Source of the DNA: Mycobacterium sp. E796
GTDB taxonomy: Bacteria; Actinomycetota; Actinomycetes; Mycobacteriales; Mycobacteriaceae
Length of the DNA: 52,613 nucleotides
Assembly: GCF_001672815.1 (NCBI RefSeq)
Contig: NZ_LZKK01000335.1
Coordinates: forward strand, 1 to 52,613
Reading direction: 5' to 3'
The translations under genes were made by a program, and so were the position numbers. The notes beneath the pieces are model-generated. The model saw nothing but the letters and a program-made list of their open reading frames with translations, did no database searches and was not told the origin of the DNA. Shown one piece after another: positions 1 to 8,827 of this stretch; position 1 is the first letter of the stretch, and each line of letters starts with the position of its first letter.

Positions 1-77
1 ATCCGCTCGGCTTCGGCGGCCTGGTCGCGCAACTGGTCGGCCATGGCCACAACCTGATCAAGTACCCGCTCGCTCAT
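1..77 (-). CDS. N-terminal fragment of an unidentified protein, cut by the window edge
   Basis: Reading leftwards from an ATG at 77, 25 codons stay open to the window edge, giving a start like MSERVLDQVVAMADQ followed by a charged helix (LRDQAAEAER). This charged amphipathic opening resembles the first helix of acyl-CoA-dehydrogenase-fold flavin monooxygenases (HsaA-like), which would suit the catabolic neighbourhood, but 25 residues cannot establish a family. It runs divergently from the thioesterase at 531. Confidence 0.4.
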   Translation of the reverse strand, partial: MSERVLDQVVAMADQLRDQAAEAER

Positions 78-530
78 GCTTATCGCCCCTTTACATCCGT
101 TGGCGCACTCATGGTGTATCTCAGCGGGTGGCGATCGTGAACATGATCCCGGTGAGCGGACGCAATTGTGGCGTTCGGGAATTGAGACGCGCGAGATCAC
201 CGCCAAGCGAGAAGCCACGGCACACCTGAAGGGCGGTCGTAGACGACGATTCCGGCGTCCGGTGACCGGGAAAGCGCCGAGTGCAGAGCACACGACTTCG
301 CTACCGTGAGGGCCCGTGAACAGAGCCAGCGAACCACACACCGAAGTGGGCGCGGATCGGCGCCACTGCCGCGCGCCGATCCATGTCAGCGGTCAGTTCG
401 CGCGCTATGAGTGGCCTGCTGGCGCCCTGCAGCGCGGTCGCGATCAGCGACAGTGGACCAGCATGTACGCCCGGCTCATCGGGTTCGTCGCGGTTGCCGG
501 CCCGGGTGCTGTCGGGGTTTGCTGACTGCG
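78..530. other. 453-base stretch with no convincing gene
   Basis: Short plus-strand frames here have the composition of shadows and no recognisable motifs. On the minus strand one frame is open from about 529 to a TAG near 308 with a moderately GC-rich third position (it contains LIARELTADMDRRAAV), but it has no clear start and no family I recognise; it may be a gene remnant. Promoters for the two divergent flanking genes must lie here, though no clear -10 or operator was seen. Confidence 0.3.
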
Positions 531-1040
531 ATGCCGTCAGAACACCACCCGCCCCAGGCCGCTCAGATTTCCCAATTGCCTTGTGCGGTAGAGCGGAACG
601 TGGACAGCAGTCACATCGATGCCAACGGGCACATGAACGTGGTGCATTACCTGGATTTCGGGTCAGCCGCAGCCGATGTTCTGGTGCGCGGGATCGGGAT
701 TGACGACATCTACCGGGCCGAGCGGCGGCTGGGTGTTTTTACCGCCGAGCATCACTTGCGCTATTACAGCGAGCTCGTCGAGCACGATGTGGTCGATGTG
801 CACGCCCGGGTCCTGGACAGTTCAGCCCGTGTGGTGCACATGATGTCATTTCTGGTAAATCGTTCCCGCCAGCAACTGGCGGGAACGCTGGAGATCGTGC
901 TTGTCCATGTCGATCTCGACGATCGCCGCCCGGTCGCGATGCCTGCTGATGTCGCAACTGGCTTCGCCGAGCACAGCGCCTACTCCTCGACGCTGAAGTG
1001 GGCGGCACCGGTCTGCGGCGCGATGGGCATACGACGCTGA
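531..1040 (+). CDS. Hotdog-fold acyl-CoA thioesterase (4HBT type)
   Basis: 169 residues from ATG 531. The reading frame stays open upstream, but the upstream residues are Arg/Ala-rich and non-conserved, so the start at MPSEHH is preferred. The core motif VDSSHIDANGHMNVVHYLDF (about residues 23-42) is the Asp...Gly-His-Met-Asn...Tyr signature of 4HBT thioesterases related to betainyl-CoA thioesterase. It is followed by a hotdog-like pattern (LRYYSELVEHDVVDVHARV, then HMMSFLVN). It would hydrolyse a short or polar acyl-CoA in the cytoplasm. It converges on the SDR at 1085-1948 and faces the partial gene at the left edge. The substrate is unknown. Confidence 0.75.
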   Translation: MPSEHHPPQAAQISQLPCAVERNVDSSHIDANGHMNVVHYLDFGSAAADVLVRGIGIDDIYRAERRLGVFTAEHHLRYYSELVEHDVVDVHARVLDSSARVVHMMSFLVNRSRQQLAGTLEIVLVHVDLDDRRPVAMPADVATGFAEHSAYSSTLKWAAPVCGAMGIRR

Positions 1041-1084
1041 GAACTCTGGCGGCCGTGGCTGCGGTGACCACCAATGCGCGGCCC

Positions 1085-1948
1085 TCAGCCCTGGCATCGC
1101 CTACCTTCAAATGTGTACAGCCGCCACAGATGCCGGGCCAGCCCGACGGCGGGGACCCGTTGCGGCCAGTCGTCGGCGCGCAGATATGCGTCAGATCCGC
1201 CGTCGACGAAAAGAACGCTGCCACAGAGAAAATCCGCAGCATCGGACAGCATGAAGATCATCCAGTCCGCTAACTGGGCGGGGTCGGCGAACGCGCCGAC
1301 TGGCAGCGGGAAGGAACGGACGGCCTTGGCTTCACGGGGTGTGGCCAACTGCCGCTGCAGCAGCGGTGTCATCACCGCCCCGGGGGCAATCGCGTTAAGC
1401 CGAATACCCGAGCCGGCCCATGCCGGTGTGACCGCGGTGCGCCGCACCCAGCGTGATACCGCGATCTTGGATGCGCCGTAGGCCATGGCGGGGGCGACCG
1501 ACCAAAACATCCGCACCGCTCGGTGGGCCTTGACGACATCGTGATTCAGCAGCGCCCGCACGGCGCGCGAGGGCACGGCGGGCATCGTAGTCGTCGAATT
1601 GCTGCTTACAACAACAACCTTCGCATTGCCGGCAGCCGCGAGGGCCGGTCGCCAGGCCTGGGCCAATTCGACCACACCAAGGTAATTCACCGCCAGGATC
1701 CGGTGTGCGCTGTCCGGGCCTCGGGTAGGGCCCAGGCCTGCGGCCAGTACCGCGCCATCGAGTCGACCACCAGCGGCGGCCGATACCGCATTGGCCGCCG
1801 CTAGGCGTCCCTGCGGGGTGGACAGATCAGCGATGACCTCGGCATCGGCAAGGTCAACACCGATCACGCGGTGGTCGGCCGCCCGCAATTTCTGTGCGAC
1901 GGCATGTCCCATGCCCGAGGCTGCTCCGGTCACCGCATAAACGCCCAC
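1085..1948 (-). CDS. Short-chain dehydrogenase/reductase, 3-alpha-hydroxysteroid dehydrogenase-like
   Basis: 287 residues with an N-terminal nucleotide-binding loop TGAASGMG, an NAD(H)-type acidic residue after beta-2 (VIGVDLAD), a catalytic-region Ser stretch (VVVVSSNS) and an intact Tyr-xxx-Lys (YGASK). The compressed central part (DGAVLAAGLG, NYLGVVEL) and the C-terminal LCGSVLFVDGGSDAYLR resemble the 3-alpha-HSD/carbonyl-reductase branch of SDRs. It lies 10 bases downstream of the broken SDR at 1959 and the Baeyer-Villiger-type enzyme at 2755, so it is probably the last gene of a three-gene minus-strand operon that oxidises an alcohol to the ketone the monooxygenase uses. The exact substrate is inferred, not seen. 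Confidence 0.8.
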   Translation of the reverse strand: MGVYAVTGAASGMGHAVAQKLRAADHRVIGVDLADAEVIADLSTPQGRLAAANAVSAAAGGRLDGAVLAAGLGPTRGPDSAHRILAVNYLGVVELAQAWRPALAAAGNAKVVVVSSNSTTTMPAVPSRAVRALLNHDVVKAHRAVRMFWSVAPAMAYGASKIAVSRWVRRTAVTPAWAGSGIRLNAIAPGAVMTPLLQRQLATPREAKAVRSFPLPVGAFADPAQLADWMIFMLSDAADFLCGSVLFVDGGSDAYLRADDWPQRVPAVGLARHLWRLYTFEGRRCQG

Positions 1949-1958
1949 GTTTCTCGCC

Positions 1959-2755
1959 TTAAGTCTTCGCCAATAGTCCGGCGTCGACGACGAGCTGCGT
2001 GCCGGTGATGTAGCGGGCTTGGTCGGAGGCTAAGAACACCACGGCGTTAGCGATGTCGACGGGTTCGAGCCGCGGCACCGCAAGCAGGTTACGACCGGTG
2101 AGCACCTCAGCGGCGTCGGCTGCCGTCGGATGGTCCGGATCGGGTCGCAGGCGTTTGAAGGTAGTCTCATTGAGCACCATCGCGGCCCCAACAGCGCCTC
2201 GGTGCACCGTGCTGACCCGGACGCCTTGCGGTCCCAGCTCGTTGGCGAGGGTGCGGGCCAGCCCGACCACCGCATGCGTGCTGACGGTGTAATGGGCGGT
2301 GTTGGCCGTGCCGCGAATACCGTTGGTAGAGCTGATGATCACGATCGATCCGCCATCGTCGCCAAGGTGCCGCACGGCGGCATTGCGTTGTGCCAGGCAC
2401 CGGTCAAATTGACGTCCAATGTGCGCTGCCGGCTCTCAGCGGTGATCCCCCACGTCGGGGCGCTATCCGTATGAATTCCCGCGTTGGCGATTACGATGTC
2501 GAGGCGCCCCAGCTCGGCGACGCCTGCATCCATCGCGGCCGCCAGTGCCGTGAAGTCGCCGACATCGGCCAGACCGGTTGCCACACGGCGGCCGCGCTGG
2601 CGCACAGCGGCGGTCTGCTCGAGGTCGGCGTCCGCTGCGGACACATCCAGCGCGATGATGTCGGCGCCCTGGTCGGCCAACCGCTCGCAGTGACAACGTC
2701 CGGTGCCCCGCCCGGCGCCGGTCACCAATGCCACGCGGCCGTGCAGCGCCGACAT
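1959..2755 (-). pseudogene. Frameshifted SDR resembling mycofactocin-coupled dehydrogenases
   Basis: Two frames together encode one SDR. The 5' part (ATG 2755, with a GTG just upstream at 2758) carries LVTGAGRGTGRCHCERLADQ, a nucleotide-binding loop, and ends around NLTGAWHNA. The 3' part, from about 2384 to the stop at 1959, begins AAVRHLGDDGGSIVIISS. Adding one base between 2384 and 2385 restores a continuous NLTGAWH-x-x-AAVRHL reading, which points to a single-base deletion. The catalytic Tyr-xxx-Lys reads YTVST, so the lysine is replaced by Thr, and the usual HPGAVNTPM reads HRGAVGAAM. The start overlaps the monooxygenase stop by one base (TGATG), so the gene was once translationally coupled. 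An assembly error could explain the frameshift but not the lost lysine. Confidence 0.8.
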
Positions 2756-4380
2756 CACACCGCCTTGATCAGAGTGAAGCCCTTGTACCCGGCGTCAGCG
2801 ATCTCGTTGCAGATGTCCAGGTAGACCCCGAATCCGCCGATGAAAAGCATGAACACCCGAGGCTTGCCCGGCACGTTTGCGCCCAAATACCAGGAGTTCG
2901 CCTTGGTGAACAGCGTGGCGTCGGCCCGACGAGCGCACTCGGCGACCCAGTCGTCGACGGAGGCGGGGGTCGCCTCGATGGCCGCGTAGCCGTGATCGTC
3001 GAGATAGGCGATGCAGTCGGCAATCCAATTCACATGTGCCTCGGCGTGCAACACCATATTGGCCAGCACCGCGGGAGAACCTGGACCGCACACCAGGAAT
3101 AAGTTGGGGAAGCCGTCGACGCCCAGTCCCAGGTAACTGCGCGGCCCATTGCTCCAGCTCTCGCGCAGCCGCGCGCCGCCCCGGCCGACGATGTCGATTT
3201 TGGACAGTGCACCGGTCATCGCGTCGAAACCGGTTGCGAGCACGATCATGTCCAGGTCGTAATGTGCGTCGGTGGTGTTGATCCCGGTGGCGTCGACGGA
3301 GACGATCGGTGTGTTGCGCACGCTGACCAGTTTCACGTTCGAGCGGTTAAATGTCTCAAAGTAGTTGGTGTCGGTACAGATCCGCTTCGTACCGATCGGA
3401 TGGTCGGTGGGGATCAGCAGGTCGGCCAACGCTGGATCCTCGATGATCGCGCGCACCTTCTCCTCATAGAACTTGCGCGCTTCCTCGTTGGCCGCGGGGT
3501 CGATCATCTGATCGGTGAAGGTCTTGGAAAACAACACTCCGCCCAGATCCCAACGCCGTTGAAACGCTGCGCGACGTTCCTCGGGCGTGGCCTGCATCGT
3601 CAGCTTCGGATGGGCGACGTGGGGTGAGCCGCCTGAACTGTGCCAGGACAGCCGACGCCGTTCGGCGTAGTTAGCCTTCACCGCCGCGCGGTCTTCGTCG
3701 GTGAGCGGCCGATTGCCCGCGGGCACACTGTAATTTGGGGTTCGTTGGAACACGTAGAGTTGCGATGCCGCCTCGGCGATGATCGGGATGGATTGGATGC
3801 CGGAGGACCCCGTCCCGATCACCGCGACACGTTTGCCCGCAAAATCCACCGTCTCATCGGGCCACGCGGCGGTGTGGTGGATCGCGCCCGTGAAAGTTTC
3901 CAGGCCGGGGATAGGTGGCGTCATCGCGGCCGACAGCGGACCTGTGGCCATCAGACAAAACCGGGCCTTGACGTGTTCGCCCGTCGCGGTGCTCACCGTC
4001 CAACGCAGCTGCTCCTCGTCGAACACTGCGGATGTCACTCGGGTATTCAGCGCGATGTCTGTGCGCAAGTCCAACTTGTCGGCGACCCAGTTGATGTAGC
4101 GGAGGATCTCAGCCTGGGTGGCGTACTTTTCGGACCAGTCCCATTCCTGTTGGAGTTCTTCGGAAAACGAGTAGCAGTAGTCAACGCTTTCGACATCACA
4201 GCGCGCGCCGGGGTAACGGTTGAAATACCAGGTGCCACCGATGTCAGGTCCGGCCTCTAACACTTTGGCCGTCAGCCCGTTGGACCGCAGCTTGTGCAGC
4301 GCGTAGAGGCCGGCGAAGCCGGCGCCGACGATCGCCACGTCGATGTCTTGACTCAACCGCTCATCATTGCCGGTGCCCAC
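2755..4380 (-). CDS. Flavin-containing monooxygenase of Baeyer-Villiger (cyclohexanone monooxygenase) type
   Basis: 541 residues from GTG 4380; the frame continues to a GTG at 4464, but those residues are non-conserved. FAD-binding GAGFAG lies near residue 17. It is followed by GGTWYFNRYPGARCD, the BVMO-type FAD motif, then the fingerprint FTGAIHHTAAWPDE (the FxGxxxHxxxWP consensus), then the NADPH Rossmann loop GTGSSG and the C-terminal ATGFD motif. The enzyme should insert oxygen next to a ketone using NADPH and O2. It leads a minus-strand set with two SDRs, suggesting alcohol to ketone to ester processing of a cyclic or steroid-like substrate. No esterase is adjacent. Confidence 0.9.
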   Translation of the reverse strand: MGTGNDERLSQDIDVAIVGAGFAGLYALHKLRSNGLTAKVLEAGPDIGGTWYFNRYPGARCDVESVDYCYSFSEELQQEWDWSEKYATQAEILRYINWVADKLDLRTDIALNTRVTSAVFDEEQLRWTVSTATGEHVKARFCLMATGPLSAAMTPPIPGLETFTGAIHHTAAWPDETVDFAGKRVAVIGTGSSGIQSIPIIAEAASQLYVFQRTPNYSVPAGNRPLTDEDRAAVKANYAERRRLSWHSSGGSPHVAHPKLTMQATPEERRAAFQRRWDLGGVLFSKTFTDQMIDPAANEEARKFYEEKVRAIIEDPALADLLIPTDHPIGTKRICTDTNYFETFNRSNVKLVSVRNTPIVSVDATGINTTDAHYDLDMIVLATGFDAMTGALSKIDIVGRGGARLRESWSNGPRSYLGLGVDGFPNLFLVCGPGSPAVLANMVLHAEAHVNWIADCIAYLDDHGYAAIEATPASVDDWVAECARRADATLFTKANSWYLGANVPGKPRVFMLFIGGFGVYLDICNEIADAGYKGFTLIKAV

Positions 4381-4610
4381 GGATGCCGAGGGTAGGTGCT
4401 GGGTGGTACCACTCCATCTAGACGTCCCGGTGACCGGACACCGGGTTGATAACCTCCCGACCACCGGAAGCCCTGGTGTCAGGTTTAGATGACCTGTCCA
4501 TCATGAGCTCCATGTCAGGAGCCGGAGAACATCGCGTCAGCGTGCGCAGCGATGTCGAGGCGGCCACGGTCGATGCCGAGCTGGACGGTGACCAACAATA
4601 GGAGGACGGC
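4381..4610. promoter_or_regulatory. Divergent intergenic region between the monooxygenase and an SDR remnant
   Basis: 230 bases separate two divergent starts. A short inverted repeat with 5-base arms CAGGT (4480-4484) and ACCTG (4492-4496) around a 7-base spacer is the only symmetric element I noticed. It is too short to name a regulator. On the right, the sequence GGAGGA at 4601-4606 is a clear Shine-Dalgarno for the ATG at 4611. Confidence 0.3.
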
Positions 4611-5060
4611 ATGGCTGATCTAGCTAAATATGGACCATGGGCCGTGATCGCCGGCGGCTCGGAGGGCGTCGGCGCCGAATTTGCGCAGCAATTGGCGAGT
4701 GGCGGCTGCAACCTGGTGCTGATTGCGCGCAAGCCGGGGCCACTCGAAGCGACAGCCCGGAAGTGCCGTGAGATTGGTGCGGAGGTCCGTGCTTTGGCGC
4801 TGGATCTGACTGATCCGCAGTCGACTGCGCCAATCATTGCCGAGACCGCTGGCGAATCCCTCGTGCTCGGTCGCGCCGGCGCGGGCTACCGCGTATGGCG
4901 CGCTACGGCAAACCATTTCGAGCTGCAGCGGATCGATGCCCGATGGCGACCCAGCAAACGCACAAGCCGCGTCCTGGATGGTCAACCCGGCGCGCACGCC
5001 CTATTGAGGCGCGGACTCGCGGGTGCGGCAGCGCCGGCCTTGGATGAGGCCGCGGCGTGA
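4611..5060 (+). pseudogene. SDR remnant with an intact N-terminus and collapsed C-terminus
   Basis: A strong ribosome site (GGAGGA, 4601-4606) precedes ATG 4611. The first 80 residues are a textbook classical SDR start (KYGPWAVIAGGSEGVGAEFA, then NLVLIARKPGPLEATA, then ALALDLTDP). After about codon 80 the conserved NAGA-like and Tyr-xxx-Lys blocks are absent from this frame. A fragment reading like AGATAYG appears in another frame near 4880-4900, so at least one frameshift and a large internal deletion are likely. The open frame runs to TGA 5058-5060, whose GTGA overlap with the next gene preserves an ancestral coupled junction. Total length is 149 residues against roughly 260 for the family. 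Confidence 0.7.
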
Positions 5061-5836
5061 GGGGTTGCCCGCTAACCTTCTTTTCGTTTGTCGCGCTGGA
5101 TGATCCCGAGCCCGAGCTGCATCGCCGCTATAACGCATGGCATCAACTCGACCATCGACCGGAGAACCTGGCGCTACCGGGCGTCGCCTGGGGTGATCGG
5201 TGGGCGCGCACGGCCGAGTGCCGCGTCACCTCGGTCGCCGATGCGGAACTGGCCGATACGGATTACGTCGCTATGTACTGGTTCCGCAACCCCGTCAGGC
5301 AAGCAGTACGCGAATGGGAACAGTTGGGCGTGGACTCGTTTGAGTGGGGTCGGGGCCCGATGATTCCGGGTGTGCGCCGGACGTTGTTGGCGTTCTTCCG
5401 GCCGGTCAAGGGATACGCGGCGGCGTCCTCGTTGGTATCGCCCGCTGTGATCCCATATCGCCCCAACCGCGGGTTGCACCTGACGATGACTAGGTTCGCC
5501 GATCCGCTCGGCGCGGATACACACGAGAGTCACCGTTGGGAAGACCGCATCCTCATCCCGGAACTCCTTGACATCCCGGGAGTGGCTGGGGCGTGGACCT
5601 TTTCACTGGTCCGCCATCAGGACGACGGCCTAGGGCTTCGGCGTTCCGGCGCCGCGGATGCCCGAGGCGCACTGCGTATCCGCCTCCTCTATCTCGACGA
5701 CGATCCGGTCGCCACCTCCCTGCGAGTGCGCGACGATATCCACGCGGCCGAAGCAAAGCGGCCGGATTCAGCTGTCTCCGGAGAGGTCATGATCAGCACA
5801 CCACTGCAGACGATCATCCCGTGGCAGGACTGGTGA
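5057..5836 (+). CDS. Conserved hypothetical protein, possibly a dimeric alpha/beta-barrel domain protein
   Basis: 259 residues from GTG 5057, which overlaps the preceding stop as GTGA. The start HRRYNAWHQLDHRPENLALP looks like the His-containing first strand and helix of dimeric alpha/beta-barrel (EthD/Dabb-like) proteins, and the later LHLTMTRFADPLGAD may be a second such unit. No signal peptide or membrane segment is visible. I do not recognise the exact family. Its position beside SDR and monooxygenase genes suggests a role in the same catabolic block. Convergent with the hydrolase at 5860. Confidence 0.6.
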   Translation: MRGCPLTFFSFVALDDPEPELHRRYNAWHQLDHRPENLALPGVAWGDRWARTAECRVTSVADAELADTDYVAMYWFRNPVRQAVREWEQLGVDSFEWGRGPMIPGVRRTLLAFFRPVKGYAAASSLVSPAVIPYRPNRGLHLTMTRFADPLGADTHESHRWEDRILIPELLDIPGVAGAWTFSLVRHQDDGLGLRRSGAADARGALRIRLLYLDDDPVATSLRVRDDIHAAEAKRPDSAVSGEVMISTPLQTIIPWQDW

Positions 5837-5859
5837 TCTGAGACATAATCGGCGCCGGT

Positions 5860-6747
5860 TCATCCGCTGGGCCGCGAAAGGAATGCCAGCACAGTGCTTT
5901 CGAACGCGTCCTTGGCCTCGATCATGGACCAGTGGCCCGAGTTGGGGAAGATGTGCAATTCGGCGTTCGGAATGGTGCGCATCGGGATGAGCGCCATGTC
6001 GGGCGGGCTCACCCTATCGTCGCGGCCCCAGGTCAGCAGGGTGGGTGCGGTGAGCTTGTGCATGCTCGCCCAGGGCAGGGGCTGGTCAGAGGCGTTCATC
6101 GCGGCGTTCATCGCGGCGAACGCCGCCTTGCCGTACATCCGTCGCGCGGCGGCCAGGGTGTCGGGGTTGGTGGCCAGCTCCCAGCGTTCCTCGATCAGCT
6201 GCTCGGTGACCAGAGCCTGGTCATAGACCATCGACTTGAGCCAGTCGACGAGCCGCTGCCGGGTGGGGTCCTCGACGAATTCCTGCAGCAGCCGAATGCC
6301 TTCGCTGGGGCTGGGGCTGAAGATGTTGGTGCCGATCCCGCCGATAGTCACCAGTCGGCCGACGCGGCCGGGGTTGTGGATGGCGAAGTTGATGCCGACG
6401 CCGCCACCCATCGAGTTGCCGACGATGTGCACCTTCTCGAGGCCCAACGCATCCAAGAACGGCGCGACGGTGCCGAAGGCGGTGACCATCGGATGGCCGC
6501 CGAAGTCGTCGCTGACCCCGAAGCCGGGGAATTCCAGGATCAGGCATCGGTAGTGGGCGGCGAAGGTGGGCAGCACGCCGCGGAAGTTGCGCCATCCGGT
6601 GACGCCGGGCCCTGACCCGTGCAGGAACAGCAGCGTCGGCGCCGAATCGGGGCCGACGCTGTCGTAGTAGCGCAAAACGCCCTTTTCGGTGCTGATTTCA
6701 CGCAGGTCGTGTTCGGTGAGCGTGCTCAGCTCTGAAGCGCGGGTCAC
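5860..6747 (-). CDS. Meta-cleavage product C-C bond hydrolase (MhpC/HsaD-like alpha/beta hydrolase)
   Basis: 295 residues. HGSGPGVTGW (residues 44-53) forms the oxyanion-hole motif of meta-cleavage product hydrolases. The nucleophile elbow is VGNSMGGG, the acid is in WGRDDRV, and the histidine is in NSGHW. The cap region (TNIFSPSPSEGIRLL, then MVYDQALVTEQLIEERW) closely matches the HsaD/BphD lid pattern. It would hydrolyse a 2-hydroxy-6-oxo-dienoate made by an extradiol dioxygenase into 2-hydroxypenta-2,4-dienoate plus an acid. The next three upstream minus-strand genes process exactly that dienoate. It follows the aldolase gene after 93 bases and is probably the promoter-distal gene of the operon. 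Confidence 0.88.
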   Translation of the reverse strand: MTRASELSTLTEHDLREISTEKGVLRYYDSVGPDSAPTLLFLHGSGPGVTGWRNFRGVLPTFAAHYRCLILEFPGFGVSDDFGGHPMVTAFGTVAPFLDALGLEKVHIVGNSMGGGVGINFAIHNPGRVGRLVTIGGIGTNIFSPSPSEGIRLLQEFVEDPTRQRLVDWLKSMVYDQALVTEQLIEERWELATNPDTLAAARRMYGKAAFAAMNAAMNASDQPLPWASMHKLTAPTLLTWGRDDRVSPPDMALIPMRTIPNAELHIFPNSGHWSMIEAKDAFESTVLAFLSRPSG

Positions 6748-6840
6748 GGGTCAGACTGTGCCACGTCGCCTCGACGAAATGGAAACGGTGTTCCACTGAT
6801 CGGGCTTTGGATGGCCAAGCAGCCTGTGCGAAGCGGCGGG

Positions 6841-7899
6841 TCAGCGCGCGCGGGCGCCGCCGCTTTCTTGCTCGCGTTTGATTTCCAGGGCGATGTCGAT
6901 GAGCTGGTCTTCCTGGCCGCCGATGAGCTTGCGTTGGCCGGCGCGGTGTAGCAGCGCGTGGGCGGGCACGCCGTAGCGTTCGGCCTGGCGCACGGCGTGT
7001 TTGAGGAAGCTGGAGTAGACACCCGAGTAGCCCATGATCAGGGCGTTGCGGTCCAGTACGCATTCGGCCGGCATGGCCGGGCGCACGACGTCCTCGGCGG
7101 CGTCGGCGATGTCGAAGAAGTCGATGCCGGTCTTCACGCCGATCTTGTCGAACACCCCGATCAGGGCCTCGACCGGCGCGTTGCCCGCACCGGCCCCGAA
7201 CCGGCGGCACGAGCCGTCGATCTGCTTGGCCCCGGCGCGCACGGCCTCCACCGAGTTGGCCACCCCCAGGCCGAGGTTTTCATGACCGTGGAAACCGACC
7301 TGGGCGTCATCGCCCAGCTCGGCGACCAGCGCACCCACCCGCTCACGCACCCCTTCGAGGACCAACGCCCCGGCCGAGTCGACCACATAGACGCACTGGC
7401 ATCCGGCGTCAGCCATGATGCGCGCCTGGACGGCCAGCTTCTCCGGGGAGATGGTGTGCGACATCATCAAAAAGCCGACCGTTTCCAGACCCAACTCACG
7501 GGCCAACCCGAAGTGCTGGATCGACACATCGGCCTCGGTGCAATGCGTCGCGATCCGACAGATCGACCCGCCGTTGTCCTGGGCTTCCTTGATGTCCTCT
7601 TTGGTGCCCACCCCGGGCAGCATCAAGAACGCGATCTTGGCCTCTTTGGCCGTCTCGGCCGCGAGCTTGATCAGCTCCTGCTCGGGGGTCTTGGACAACC
7701 CGTAGTTCAAGCTCGAGCCGCCCAGCCCATCACCGTGGGTCACCTCGATCACCGGCACGCCCGCGGCGTCCAGCGCGGCCACGATCGCGCCCACCTCGTC
7801 CGTGGTGAACTGGTGGCGCTTGTGGTGCGACCCGTCCCGCAGCGAGGTGTCGGTCATCCGCACGTCCCAGATCGGGTCGAAGAAAATGTCAGCACTCAT
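6841..7899 (-). CDS. dmpG: 4-hydroxy-2-oxovalerate aldolase
   Basis: 352 residues. The DmpG/HsaF signature is clear: DTSLRDGSHHKRHQFT (residues 17-32) carries the metal-binding Asp and catalytic His, and GFHGHENLGLG carries the His-x-His metal ligands. It cleaves 4-hydroxy-2-oxoacids into pyruvate and an aldehyde, which is channelled to the acetaldehyde dehydrogenase partner. Its start overlaps that partner's stop by four bases (ATGA type), as expected for a complex-forming pair. M. tuberculosis has an hsaE-hsaG-hsaF set in the cholesterol cluster with the same order; this looks like a second copy. Confidence 0.93.
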   Translation of the reverse strand: MSADIFFDPIWDVRMTDTSLRDGSHHKRHQFTTDEVGAIVAALDAAGVPVIEVTHGDGLGGSSLNYGLSKTPEQELIKLAAETAKEAKIAFLMLPGVGTKEDIKEAQDNGGSICRIATHCTEADVSIQHFGLARELGLETVGFLMMSHTISPEKLAVQARIMADAGCQCVYVVDSAGALVLEGVRERVGALVAELGDDAQVGFHGHENLGLGVANSVEAVRAGAKQIDGSCRRFGAGAGNAPVEALIGVFDKIGVKTGIDFFDIADAAEDVVRPAMPAECVLDRNALIMGYSGVYSSFLKHAVRQAERYGVPAHALLHRAGQRKLIGGQEDQLIDIALEIKREQESGGARAR

Positions 7900-8816
7900 G
7901 CCTGCGCTCCTCCCGTCGTCGCCGACAGGGACTCCTTGGCGATCTCCTCACCGACCTTGGTGGCCGCCGCGGTCATGATGTCCAGGTTGCCCGCATACGG
8001 CGGCAGATAATCCCCGGCACCCTCGACCTCGACGAAGGTGGTGACCAAGGCCTGCCCGCCCGAGTTGAGCGACGGGTCGTCGAACTGCGGCTCGTTGAGC
8101 AGCCGGTAGCCCGGCACATAGGTCTGCACCTCGGCCACCACATCATGGATGGACGCCGCGATCGCGTCGCGGTCGGCGTCCTCGGGAATGGCGCAGAAAA
8201 TGGTGTCGCGCATGATCATCGGCGGATCAGCAGGGTTCAGGATGATGATCGCCTTACCGCGTGTCGCGCCGCCGATGGTCTGCACACCCCGGCTGGTGGT
8301 CTTGGTGAACTCATCGATGTTCGCCCGCGTCCCCGGACCCGCGGACACCGAAGCCACCGACGCGACAATCTCCGCGTACGGCACCTCCACCACCCGAGAC
8401 ACCGCGTACACGATCGGGATCGTCGCCTGCCCGCCACAGGTGATCATGTTCACATTGGGCGCCTCGAGGTGCGCACGCAGGTTCGCCGGCGGGATCACCG
8501 CCGGGCCCACCGCGGCCGGCGTCAGGTCGATCGCCCGAATGCCCGCAGCCTCATATTTCGGCGCCGCGTCCCGATGCACATACGCACTGGTCGCCTCGAA
8601 CACCAGATCGGGTTTCTCCGGCTGCGCCAGCAACCAGTCCACCCCCTCGTGGGTGGTCTCGAGGCCCAGCCTGCGGGCCCGCGCCAACCCCTCGCTTTCC
8701 GGATCGATGCCCACCATCCAGCGCGGCTCCAGCCAGTCCGATCGCAGCAGCTTGTACAGCAGATCGGTACTGATATTCCCCGACCCGACAATGGCCACAG
8801 TCTTTTTCGCGGGCAT
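7896..8816 (-). CDS. Acylating acetaldehyde/propionaldehyde dehydrogenase
   Basis: 306 residues with the N-terminal NAD-binding loop IVGSGNISTDL and the catalytic cysteine in NMITCGGQATIP (about residue 130), both diagnostic of DmpF/MhpF/HsaG. It oxidises the aldehyde released by the aldolase to acyl-CoA with NAD and CoA. The gene sits between hydratase (12 bases upstream) and aldolase (4-base overlap), matching the HsaE-HsaG-HsaF order. The C-terminal YLPPYAGNLDIMTAAA is also typical. Whether the substrate is acetaldehyde or propionaldehyde cannot be told from the sequence. Confidence 0.93.
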   Translation of the reverse strand: MPAKKTVAIVGSGNISTDLLYKLLRSDWLEPRWMVGIDPESEGLARARRLGLETTHEGVDWLLAQPEKPDLVFEATSAYVHRDAAPKYEAAGIRAIDLTPAAVGPAVIPPANLRAHLEAPNVNMITCGGQATIPIVYAVSRVVEVPYAEIVASVASVSAGPGTRANIDEFTKTTSRGVQTIGGATRGKAIIILNPADPPMIMRDTIFCAIPEDADRDAIAASIHDVVAEVQTYVPGYRLLNEPQFDDPSLNSGGQALVTTFVEVEGAGDYLPPYAGNLDIMTAAATKVGEEIAKESLSATTGGAQA

Positions 8817-8827
8817 GGCTACTTCCT

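Noticed and set aside
6780..6795. Palindrome-like TGGAAACGGTGTTCCA between the aldolase and hydrolase genes, first read as a KstR box
   Set aside because: AAC and GTT are three bases apart instead of two and the arms pair only for 5 bases; no regulator fits.
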